Part shown: piece after piece, positions 1 through 5,907 of the stretch
Layout of the letters: each line of letters starts with the position of its first letter
Position numbering within the stretch: position 1 is the stretch's first letter
Source: Gammaproteobacteria bacterium
GTDB lineage: Bacteria; Pseudomonadota; Gammaproteobacteria; UBA12402
Assembly (NCBI GenBank): GCA_028282395.1
Contig: JANQHY010000230.1
Span: 1 to 17,405, forward strand
Direction of reading: 5' to 3'
DNA: 17,405 nucleotides
Made by a program: the position numbers and the translations under genes
The notes under the pieces: generated by a model
What the model saw: only the letters and a program-made list of their open reading frames with translations
Databases searched by the model: none
Told to the model about the DNA's origin: nothing

Positions 1-261
1 AATAGCGCGATGTTCAAGCAACTTGAGCACCTGCTCAAAATGGCGGAGCTCTTCACGTGCCAACCGTGATGCACGAAAAAGTAGCGCCTGACGTTGTGGG
101 TAACGATGCATCAAATGGATAGCTGTCAATGCTGCTTTCTTTTCACAATGGGCATGGTCGATCAGCATGACTGCTTGCTGTTGTTGCGCCTGTTCAACCC
201 AGCCATCAGGGGTTTGACAAGGCAAAAAGTCAAAAATTTCTGTTAACGCCTGCTGCGCCAT
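1..261 (-). CDS. miaE: tRNA-(ms2io6A37) hydroxylase MiaE, N-terminal part (runs off the left edge)
   Basis: The 87 visible residues match the start of MiaE, the non-haem diiron monooxygenase that hydroxylates the isopentenyl group of 2-methylthio-N6-isopentenyladenosine at tRNA position 37. Visible signatures are the opening FLPCQTPDGWVEQA, the helix IDHAHCEKKAA with candidate iron ligand Glu40, and LAREELRHFEQV with an ExxH ligand pair (Glu71, His74). The second half, which should carry the remaining ligands, lies outside the window. The start is ATG at 261, with a strong Shine-Dalgarno (GGAGGTGAG, 265-273) about 6 nt away. A 218-bp palindromic element begins only about 23 bp upstream of that ribosome binding site, so any promoter for miaE must lie in or across this element. 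The family assignment is firm. Integrity of the full gene cannot be judged. Confidence 0.9.
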   Translation of the reverse strand, partial: MAQQALTEIFDFLPCQTPDGWVEQAQQQQAVMLIDHAHCEKKAALTAIHLMHRYPQRQALLFRASRLAREELRHFEQVLKLLEHRAI

Positions 262-293
262 CGACTCACCTCCAAAATCACACGAATTTTGCC

Positions 294-322
294 ACTATAC
301 CCAACGCAGATCAAGATGCGAA
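294..322 (-). promoter_or_regulatory. Candidate outward promoter at left end of the palindromic element, facing miaE
   Basis: On the minus strand TTCGCA (317-322) and TATAGT (294-299) are separated by exactly 17 bp, giving 4/6 and 5/6 matches to sigma70 boxes. The -35-like box is inside the terminal repeat, and the -10-like box straddles the element end and the TA flank. Transcription would start near 287 and reach the miaE start after about 26 nt. Sequence-only prediction. Confidence 0.4.
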
Positions 323-513
323 GTGAAAGAAATCAGATTTGCAAGAAGAATCAGTTTGTCTGCACACCCAATTTGTGGCGAGATTGGGACGTTGTGACCG
401 AGAAAAATCGGCGGAATAGTCATTCTATTTTGCCGATTTTTCGACGGAATAACGTGACAAGATCGCTGCAAAGTGGGAGGTGCAGATTCGCATCTTGATC
501 TGCGTTGGGTATA
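296..513. mobile_element. MITE-like palindromic element, 218 bp, with perfect 27-bp terminal inverted repeats
   Basis: The 27 bases at 296-322 (starting TATACCCAACGCAG) are the exact reverse complement of 487-513. Between them a second, imperfect palindrome runs from 360 to 485 around a short apex loop near 416-422. Its arms share blocks such as CTGCA/TGCAG, GCGA/TCGC, ACGT/ACGT and AAAATCGGC/GCCGATTTT. The two arms are not equal: 37 extra bases (323-359) sit on the left only. Both ends are flanked by TA, which would fit a TA target duplication of the IS630/Tc1-mariner kind, but TATA is part of the repeat so the boundary is ambiguous. No transposase or convincing gene lies inside. It could be a non-autonomous transposon derivative or a large structured-RNA repeat. 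Confidence 0.75.
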
Positions 514-515
514 TA
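487..515 (+). promoter_or_regulatory. Candidate outward promoter at right end of the palindromic element
   Basis: TTCGCA (487-492) and TATATA (510-515) lie 17 bp apart on the plus strand, mirroring the arrangement at the left end. It would direct transcription rightward toward the gene pair starting at 626, with a leader of about 100 nt. Sequence-only prediction. Confidence 0.4.
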
Positions 516-518
516 ACA

Positions 519-552
519 GCAGTTTTGCCGGAGTGAAACTGCCGTAAAACTG
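519..552 (+). repeat. Inverted repeat with two alternative right arms in the leader region of the 626 gene
   Basis: GCAGTTT (519-525) is exactly complementary to AAACTGC (536-542), and CAGTTTT (520-526) is exactly complementary to AAAACTG (546-552). The two pairings exclude each other. It may be an operator or a small switchable leader structure. There is no T-run, so it does not look like an intrinsic terminator. Confidence 0.4.
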
Positions 553-625
553 ATGAATTATACTAGCAAAAATTGTCTCTACATAGTAAACTAGGTGATA
601 AGTTGTTATAAAGCAGTGCTATTTT

Positions 626-988
626 ATGGATTTAAAGATGGGTAAACAAGCAAGCGTCTTTCCGAGTGATCTATCTCTAGCCACGACACTGCTAATTATT
701 TGGCTACTGGATAAGCCCTTAGCAGCTGTTGTCAGTCGATTAAAAATTGATGAGCACGACTTAGTCAAAGGCATCAGCGGCAAAGCCAATCCGTTAAAAC
801 GCTTTTTAATGCTCTATATGAATATTCTACGTAAAAGCTCCAAAGCTATTGAACTACAAGAACAGCGCGATGAGATTAAATCTCTTATCAGTGAAGCAAA
901 AGATCTTGGCCTTGAGCTTGAGAAGCGTGGTATTAATTTATCACTTCCTCTTGACCTGAATTATCTTGAGGTACTTATCAATGGCTAG
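626..988 (+). CDS. Hypothetical protein, 120 aa, first of an overlapping pair
   Basis: I do not recognise this protein. It has a hydrophobic N-terminal stretch (about residues 18-38, LATTLLIIWLLDKPLAAVV), perhaps a membrane-associated helix. A basic, charged helical section follows (ISGKANPLKRFLMLYMNILRKSS) and then a predicted coiled-coil-like region rich in Glu and Lys (residues 72-100). The stop codon overlaps the start of the next gene by 8 bp (981-988), which argues for translational coupling and for both genes being real. The ATG at 626 lacks a clear Shine-Dalgarno, and a second ATG at 638 is possible. A candidate promoter lies at the right end of the palindromic element about 110 bp upstream. 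Its function cannot be given from sequence. Confidence 0.65.
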   Translation: MDLKMGKQASVFPSDLSLATTLLIIWLLDKPLAAVVSRLKIDEHDLVKGISGKANPLKRFLMLYMNILRKSSKAIELQEQRDEIKSLISEAKDLGLELEKRGINLSLPLDLNYLEVLING

Positions 989-1595
989 CAATTTATCTAT
1001 CAATGCCGTGTTATCACAGCTACAGGAGCTTAAAAAGCGTAGCAGTAAATTGGAAATTAGTAATTCTGGCAAACTCAATACTTTCATTAACAAAATGAAA
1101 AAAAAACTTGATGACGAAAACTTTATTTATAGTGAAGATGATCTGCTCAAAGGAGTAAAATCAGTTTTTTTGAATCGGGAACGACTAAAAAAACCTAGAA
1201 TTGATCCAAGCGATAAACGCGTACAGTGTCCAAATGGTGTCTTGCAATTTATCGGCCCCTTTTCAACGATTAACGCTACCGGCGAACCCAATCAAGCTGA
1301 GAACAGGCTTGGCAACCTCAATAAATGGGGTGATAAAGAGATGGGAGAAATAGGCGACAATATGATGGCAGAAGTCAATCAGCTTTTACAGCAACTAGGT
1401 GAAATTGGCCTTGAAGCAAATGCTGAAGCGATTATGGCTCAGATCCCTGGCCTAAAAGGTAAACCTATCAAGGTATTGTTAGAGATCTTGCATGACTATC
1501 TTAATAAAGGCAAAAAAAAGATCACCGACCACGACCGCCGCCTTGCAGCAGAGAAAGGGCTCGACTCCACACCCGACAGGCCTACCGCTAGTTAG
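981..1595 (+). CDS. Hypothetical protein, 204 aa, second of an overlapping pair
   Basis: I do not recognise this protein. The ATG at 981 sits inside the end of the preceding gene and has GAGG (968-971) about 9 nt upstream; a TTG at 966 would add five residues. The protein is charged and mostly helical: an N-terminal helix (SINAVLSQLQELKKRSSKLE), a Lys-rich segment (KMKKKLDD), a central patch RVQCPNGVLQFIGPFSTIN that could be beta structure, and a helical region around residues 118-165 (GEIGDNMMAEVNQLLQQLGE, then IMAQIPGLKGKPIKVLLEIL). There is no signal peptide. The C-terminal tail from about residue 168 is basic and runs up to a palindromic stretch at the stop codon, next to decayed GC-rich repeats, so the last residues could have been added by repeat insertion. 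Coupling to the previous gene suggests a shared job or complex. Confidence 0.7.
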   Translation: MASNLSINAVLSQLQELKKRSSKLEISNSGKLNTFINKMKKKLDDENFIYSEDDLLKGVKSVFLNRERLKKPRIDPSDKRVQCPNGVLQFIGPFSTINATGEPNQAENRLGNLNKWGDKEMGEIGDNMMAEVNQLLQQLGEIGLEANAEAIMAQIPGLKGKPIKVLLEILHDYLNKGKKKITDHDRRLAAEKGLDSTPDRPTAS

Positions 1596-1629
1596 GCAGT
1601 GAGATTTTGCAAAACTCAGCAGTGGCCTA
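1580..1629 (+). repeat. Nested palindromes spanning the stop codon of the 981-1595 gene
   Basis: TAGGC (1593-1597, containing the TAG stop) can pair either with GCCTA upstream (1580-1584) or with GCCTA downstream (1625-1629). Inside the downstream pairing are GAG/CTC and a perfect 10-bp palindrome TTTTGCAAAA (1605-1614). No T-run follows, so a classic intrinsic terminator is unlikely. Confidence 0.45.
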
Positions 1630-1640
1630 CAGCACTCACT

Positions 1641-1866
1641 CCCGTCGTCCAGCGGGGTCCAGTTAACACTTGACGCAAAACGCCAATCATCCCAACGAAA
1701 CTTTATTTCTTTGCTAGATCCGGCGATCAAGTCGCGGGACGACGGGTGGGTGTCGCGCGATGACGGGACAAGTGGCGAGATGATGGAATTGCTTACGATG
1801 ACAGGGTCAAGTGCACACAATGGCGGCACTGCCCACTATGACGAAGTGCGTGTCACGGAACGACAA
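1641..1866. repeat. Degenerate GC-rich repeat array, about 20-bp period, with an inverted copy upstream
   Basis: From 1717 to 1866 a unit beginning near GATGACGGG recurs about every 18-22 bases: units start near 1717, 1738, 1759, 1779, 1797, 1819, 1837 and 1858. The clearest are GACGACGGG (1738), GATGACGGG (1759), GATGATGGA (1779) and GATGACAGG (1797). The first unit contains an almost perfect palindrome, CGGCGATCAAGTCGCGG. CCCGTCGTCC at 1641-1650 is the exact inverse of GGACGACGGG at 1737-1746. The stretch is clearly richer in GC than its surroundings. It resembles the dispersed GCGGGATGACG-type palindromic repeats of several intracellular bacteria; that resemblance is from memory. It fills most of the roughly 300-bp gap between convergent genes, and reading frames across it are not believable as proteins. 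Confidence 0.65.
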
Positions 1867-1898
1867 GAAGTACAGTTAAAAATAGAATTTTTTATTAG

Positions 1899-2471
1899 TT
1901 ATTTGCTTGCTTCATGGCTGCTGTCACTATGACTACTGCTCTCCGCCTTTTTCTGCTCTGCTTTCTTCTTGGCGTATTTGCTTTGTTGGTCAATGACTTC
2001 ATGATAACTCCAGTGTGTTACCGCTAGCAATCGGTGGGCAAATTGTGAGCCTTTAAACCATTTACTCTCTTCCCAGAAAGTATGACTTAGAATAAAAACA
2101 ATTAATGCGGCAATAATTCCACCTCGCAACAATCCTAAAATTGCCCCTAAAAGATGATTAATTGGCCCCATACCAACATGGCCAACTGCTCCGGTTAATA
2201 AACCACCAAAAATTTTACCAACAATCAGTACGACGACTAACAAAATAATAAAGCTAACGAATTCAGCGATCCACTGCGGATGGAAATAGGCGCTCATTTT
2301 ATGAGCTAACGCACCCGTGAACATTACAGCAATAACCAAGGCCACTACCCAAATTAACAGCGACATCACCTCACGAACAAATCCACGCTTTAATCCGATC
2401 AATAGTGACAACAACGCAATCGCTAATAAAATGTAGTCAAGCACATTTAACTGTGTAAAAATCTCTTTCAT
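1899..2471 (-). CDS. cvpA: CvpA family inner-membrane protein
   Basis: CvpA is a small inner-membrane protein, first known from colicin V export in E. coli and later linked to envelope and bile-salt tolerance; its molecular activity is unresolved. The 190-residue protein has the family layout of about four hydrophobic segments (residues roughly 11-28, 36-53, 67-90 and 105-130). It also has the conserved GLKRGFVREVMSLLIW after the first segment and the Gly-rich LLGAILGLLRGGIIAAL in the last. The cytoplasmic tail is extended and of low complexity, first Lys/Glu-rich (YAKKKAEQKKAE) then Ser/His/Asp-rich; E. coli CvpA is about 162 aa and lacks this tail. The start at 2471 places the initiator just before KEIFTQLNVLDY; in-frame ATG codons at 2489 and 2507 have no better ribosome binding sites. 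It points toward the repeat array and away from the lipoprotein gene. Confidence 0.9.
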   Translation of the reverse strand: MKEIFTQLNVLDYILLAIALLSLLIGLKRGFVREVMSLLIWVVALVIAVMFTGALAHKMSAYFHPQWIAEFVSFIILLVVVLIVGKIFGGLLTGAVGHVGMGPINHLLGAILGLLRGGIIAALIVFILSHTFWEESKWFKGSQFAHRLLAVTHWSYHEVIDQQSKYAKKKAEQKKAESSSHSDSSHEASK

Positions 2472-2683
2472 AATGCAACCCTGTTCCATAGTTGATGTAA
2501 CGTCCAATTACTGTGACATTATCATCCGTTACTGTCAACGCTTGGCATAAAACTTTTCATATCTGCGTCTAAATAGCAGTTGATAATTAATGACTAAAAA
2601 GCTGTTCTCTGTAAAGTATCTACGTTAGAATGGACACAAATTTTTTAGCATTAGCGCAACAGACCGGAGAAAATAGGTAAAAA

Positions 2684-3367
2684 ATGATTAGTAAAAGATT
2701 GATATATATAATTTTCATATCTCTATTTGTTTTTATGACTAGCGGCTGTAGCTCTCTTCAACAACCGATTCCCGCCTCACAAACTCCTGGCCTCAACCCA
2801 CATGTACTCAAATTAGCCCTTCGCGCTTATGCTCAAGCAGACTGCCGTGGCAAGATAAAGAGACCTTATCTAACCATTGTTGATTTCACTCTGCCCTCCA
2901 ATGAAAAGCGTTTATGGATATTTGATATGAAAACTGATCGACTATTATTCTACACTTATGTTGCTCACGGCACCAACAGCGGTCAACTCTATGCTACCCA
3001 CTTCTCTAATCGTGTAAACAGCTTGCAAAGTAGCTTTGGCGTCATTGTTACTGGGAAAACTTACTATGGTAACAATGGCTACTCTCTACGCCTACATGGT
3101 CTGGAAAAAGGCATCAATGATAATATTTTCCGGCGCCTCATTGTCATCCATAGTGCCCAGTATGTGAGTGCTGCCTATATTGAAAAAAATGGCATGGCTG
3201 GTAATACATGGGGCTGTTTTGCGATTGCTGATGAGCTGATTAAACCGGTAATTAATACCATAAAAGGTGGCTCACTGCTGTTTGCTTACTACCCCGACTC
3301 TAGTTGGCTAAAACATTCGCCCTACTTACGCCCACTAAAGCCTGGCGCAAGTTGTCACGCACATTGA
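2684..3367 (+). CDS. Lipoprotein with a YkuD_2-type L,D-transpeptidase-like domain
   Basis: Residues 1-22 form a lipoprotein signal ending in a lipobox (MTSGC, Cys22), so the product should be anchored to a membrane facing the periplasm. The rest resembles the murein L,D-transpeptidase catalytic-domain family, in which a cysteine forms or edits peptidoglycan cross-links. Matching features are VAHGTNSGQLYATHFSN (93-109), SSFGVIVTGKTYYGNNGYSLRLHGLEKG (116-143), the histidine segment RRLIVIHSAQYV (His156) and the cysteine segment NTWGCFAI (Cys178). The family usually reads close to GRxGRSxGCPA before and at the cysteine; here it is GMAGNTWGCFA, so the catalytic His/Cys are kept but their surroundings differ. 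The length (227 aa) is normal. It converges on the downstream minus-strand gene with only 28 bp between the stops. The family is fairly sure. Enzymatic activity is inferred. Confidence 0.8.
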   Translation: MISKRLIYIIFISLFVFMTSGCSSLQQPIPASQTPGLNPHVLKLALRAYAQADCRGKIKRPYLTIVDFTLPSNEKRLWIFDMKTDRLLFYTYVAHGTNSGQLYATHFSNRVNSLQSSFGVIVTGKTYYGNNGYSLRLHGLEKGINDNIFRRLIVIHSAQYVSAAYIEKNGMAGNTWGCFAIADELIKPVINTIKGGSLLFAYYPDSSWLKHSPYLRPLKPGASCHAH

Positions 3368-3395
3368 TAGCAACTTATCTAGTAAAATATTGAAA

Positions 3396-4586
3396 CTATC
3401 GGCCTGTTTCATAACGGCATGCATTTATTCTGAAAATAGCATCCATATACAATCGTGGCAATCGCCCTCTCTTCCTAGGTACCGATTCAATTCTGTGTCT
3501 GATCAGCTCCAAATTAGCATGCCCCAGACTCGCAAGTGTTTGACTATTAGCCCCAATAATAATAGCGGCCAATTGTTCTGTATTCACCGTATTCATAATA
3601 GCCTTATTGACACAATTCTGGACCAATGCATCACTAGCACACCTTAGTTTGGCAGAAAGCATCACCGAGGAGGAAATCTCTATCATGCCAAACTTTCTGC
3701 GTTCACCCTGTTGTACTGTTAAACGATTTTGTGAAAGATAACGCAATAACTCCGGCTTTATCTCTGGATTGATATCGCTCAAATGCACCTGTTTTAACCA
3801 TAGATAAAGCATACGATTAAACTTCTTCCTACGATCTTCTGACTCATGTGTCATATTCTTTAATAATTGCGGCATAAGCTGTCGCTGCCTCTGCTTCGTT
3901 GCAGTTGCTTGCAGCAAATCTTGAAAAATCTGTTCGCGTTGATCTAAAATGGGCTTAGCAAATAATTTTGCCGCCCTAACCCTTGCCTGATTAGCTAAGG
4001 GATATGCCTGATCAGGTGGAGCAATATTAGGATAAAGCATAATAGCCTGTCTTAGCTCCTCCCGATCCTCGGAAGTTGTCAAGATATCTTGAAACAGCTC
4101 CTGTACTATTTTTATCTCTTTCCGTGCCTGCGCACTCCGGTGGCTAGCGGCAATAATACTTTTACTACCCACAAGCTGCGCCATGTCACTTAATAAATGA
4201 ATTTTATCCATTTGACTTAATTGTTGGGTGCGATAGAAATGAACCATTTTGACAACGATTGTCGGATCATTTATCACCGCAATACTATCAACCAAATAGC
4301 CAAATTTAATGGATGAATGTGTCCCTGCACAGTGTGTTGCTAGCATCCATAAAAACTCACTCTTGCCAGAAGCGCTTACGTGCATGAATGCCCCCATAAG
4401 TTGATCAGCAGTCGCTATATCAAGCTGATCCTGACTAAATACACCAATGAGAGATTTTCGTAGTAAAATTTGGTTATCACTGGAAACTGGCGCAACAAGC
4501 CATTCTGGTGAAGCAAACAAATAACCAGGGATCATCAACAGACAGAGAAACCACAAGCGCCACCGAATAAATTTTTTTTTCTTCAT
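3396..4586 (-). CDS. Exported protein of unknown function, 396 aa, alpha-helical
   Basis: I do not recognise the family. An N-terminal signal peptide is clear: a basic n-region (MKKKKFIRWR), a hydrophobic core (LWFLCLLMIPGYLF) and a probable cleavage at FA-SPE near residue 26, so the protein is probably periplasmic or secreted. The mature part is rich in amphipathic helices spaced like helical repeats, for example IVVKMVHFYRTQQLSQMDKI, QIFQDLLQATATKQRQRQLM and PELLRYLSQNRLTVQQGERR, and ends in a basic tail. A few cysteines are present (in THCAGTH, RCASD and QNCVN). It starts 21 bp after the sarcosine-oxidase-like gene on the same strand and probably shares its transcript. GAGG lies about 12 nt before the ATG. 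A run of nine A's near the start (4572-4580, minus strand) encodes the Lys cluster and could be a slippage site. Confidence 0.75.
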   Translation of the reverse strand: MKKKKFIRWRLWFLCLLMIPGYLFASPEWLVAPVSSDNQILLRKSLIGVFSQDQLDIATADQLMGAFMHVSASGKSEFLWMLATHCAGTHSSIKFGYLVDSIAVINDPTIVVKMVHFYRTQQLSQMDKIHLLSDMAQLVGSKSIIAASHRSAQARKEIKIVQELFQDILTTSEDREELRQAIMLYPNIAPPDQAYPLANQARVRAAKLFAKPILDQREQIFQDLLQATATKQRQRQLMPQLLKNMTHESEDRRKKFNRMLYLWLKQVHLSDINPEIKPELLRYLSQNRLTVQQGERRKFGMIEISSSVMLSAKLRCASDALVQNCVNKAIMNTVNTEQLAAIIIGANSQTLASLGHANLELIRHRIESVPRKRGRLPRLYMDAIFRINACRYETGR

Positions 4587-4607
4587 GTTTACTAGCTTTA
4601 CCTCAAA

Positions 4608-5837
4608 TTAAATATCAGCAGTTGCATTAAGTTTATTGCCAAACAGCTCAAATAATTTTAACTCGCTATCACCATCTAACACTTGTTGCGCCACTCCTTC
4701 GCCTACTGCAGCAGAGTGTTTAAAGCCATGCCCCGAGCAGGCTGAAACAATCATGACGTTTTCATTCTTACTACCATCCGCTTCAGGATAGTAGTCAATA
4801 ACAAAGTTACCATCGGCTCTATAAGTGAGCAAGCAAACAGATGATTTGACACAGTTGCTCAGCACGCCAGGCAGCCGCGGTTGAATCTGCTGTAAAACCG
4901 CTGCAATCTCTTCCTGACTCACTTCTCGATCAACATTCTCAGGCGTCACGGCAATGTCATTCAGAAACTCTACACCAACCTTAATACTTTTACCATCAAG
5001 TGATAACGCCGCATAAAAATAGTCGCCATCCAAATCCCATAGTATGGTCGACAATTTGTTATAGTGATCCCTGTAAGCCTGATCCAGCTCAAACCATAAC
5101 ATAATCTGTCGTGAGACCCTGACATCCAGCGCAACTTCTTCAAGACATTGCTCAACCCATGGCCCAACCGCAAAAACCAATTTTTTCGTATAATACTCCG
5201 CTTTATTGGTCTTGACACAAATTAATTCAGTATTGCCCTCTAACACCTGGGCAAAGCTCTCCATCTTCTCATCAAAAGCAACAGCGGCACCACGCTGCTG
5301 CGCCATCTCTAATTGGGTCTGTATGCACAGCTTAATATTTAAATACCCCATCTCCTCTTCAAAATAGCCTATCTCGTTATCTTTGATACCTTGCAGTGCC
5401 GGGTAAGTCTGCTTTATTTCACTAGCAGAAAGTTTCTTGTGAGGAATATGATGCTTTATCGCAAGTTGACGAGTTGTCTCGACAAAATTGTTAATGTGGC
5501 CACGGATTGGATACTGTGACTTTTCCGGACCAATCATTAACCCACCCGTATCATTATTATATACCTGTCCAGATGCAAGACCTGCCTCCTGCTCCAGCTG
5601 GCGCCAGATTTGGTGGGAGCGTCGCACTAAGTTAACATATTGACCACCTTCAGCCACCGCTGCCCGTGTCAGCCGCGTCTCCGTTTCAACATTGCTTGAA
5701 CCGAGTGTATGAGGCGGATGATACTGATCAATACCTAAGACATTGTTATGCATTTTTGATAACTGATATAGCGTTGCCGCCCCCATTGCACCAAGACCAA
5801 CAACAACCACTTCATAATGAGATGCTCTATCTGTCAT
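4608..5837 (-). CDS. FAD-dependent amine oxidase of the monomeric sarcosine oxidase / N-methyltryptophan oxidase (SolA) type
   Basis: This 409-aa protein belongs to the DAO/MSOX flavoenzymes, which oxidise secondary N-methyl amino acids with O2, giving the demethylated amino acid, formaldehyde and H2O2. Visible marks are the FAD-binding GLGAMG (residues 14-19) after a beta strand, the GIDQYHPPHTLGSS segment, a TRLTRAA segment, FAVGPWVE before mid-domain, SSVCLLTYRADGNFVID with Cys335 in the position of the cysteine that binds FAD covalently in MSOX, and CSGHGFKHSAAVGE (367-380). The length is slightly above the usual 370-390. The ATG at 5837 has AGGGTGG upstream and is preferred over an in-frame GTG at 5846. 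Family members mostly read GSSHGxTR after the PPHT segment; here it is GSSNVETETR, a two-residue longer and altered loop, so the exact substrate is uncertain. Confidence 0.85.
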   Translation of the reverse strand: MTDRASHYEVVVVGLGAMGAATLYQLSKMHNNVLGIDQYHPPHTLGSSNVETETRLTRAAVAEGGQYVNLVRRSHQIWRQLEQEAGLASGQVYNNDTGGLMIGPEKSQYPIRGHINNFVETTRQLAIKHHIPHKKLSASEIKQTYPALQGIKDNEIGYFEEEMGYLNIKLCIQTQLEMAQQRGAAVAFDEKMESFAQVLEGNTELICVKTNKAEYYTKKLVFAVGPWVEQCLEEVALDVRVSRQIMLWFELDQAYRDHYNKLSTILWDLDGDYFYAALSLDGKSIKVGVEFLNDIAVTPENVDREVSQEEIAAVLQQIQPRLPGVLSNCVKSSVCLLTYRADGNFVIDYYPEADGSKNENVMIVSACSGHGFKHSAAVGEGVAQQVLDGDSELKLFELFGNKLNATADI

Positions 5838-5878
5838 ACTACCCACCCTATTTTTGTTTCACAATCAACTAATTATTC

Positions 5879-5907
5879 AATATAACCTAATTATCTATAA
5901 CAGACAA
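5879..5907 (-). promoter_or_regulatory. Candidate sigma70 promoter for the oxidase / exported-protein pair
   Basis: On the minus strand TTGTCT (5902-5907) and TATATT (5879-5884) are spaced by exactly 17 bp. Transcription would start near 5872, giving a leader of about 35 nt to the ATG at 5837. Rightward of it, 5908-6115 is AT-rich with no gene I can support. It does contain a perfect AGGAGG at 6035-6040 without a nearby ATG. Confidence 0.45.

Noticed and set aside
289..498. Open frame of 69 codons on the plus strand within the palindromic element
   Set aside because: It runs along both arms of the inverted repeat, has no ribosome binding site and no protein-like composition, and the palindrome explains the sequence.
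520..625. Possible tRNA or attachment site next to the palindromic element
   Set aside because: The short inverted repeats do not form a cloverleaf and there is no T-loop or acceptor stem pattern; no tRNA was seen anywhere in the window.
1717..1866. Possible CRISPR array, because of the regular spacing
   Set aside because: Units are contiguous and degenerate with no unique spacers of constant length, and no cas gene is nearby.
1479..1932. Open frames on both strands across the GC-rich repeat array
   Set aside because: They follow the repeated GATGACGGG units, overlap real genes on each side and have no family features; repeat-driven frames are the simpler explanation.
2508..2683. Promoters between cvpA and the lipoprotein gene
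   Set aside because: A perfect TTGACA occurs on the minus strand near 2534-2540, but no -10 box lies at an acceptable distance, and TAGAAT at 2626-2631 has no matching -35 box.
3390..3647. Plus-strand open frame opposite the exported-protein gene
   Set aside because: Entirely antisense to a better supported gene with a signal peptide and operon context.
4970..5218. Minus-strand open frame inside the oxidase gene
   Set aside because: It is another frame of a clear FAD-dependent oxidase and has no family features.
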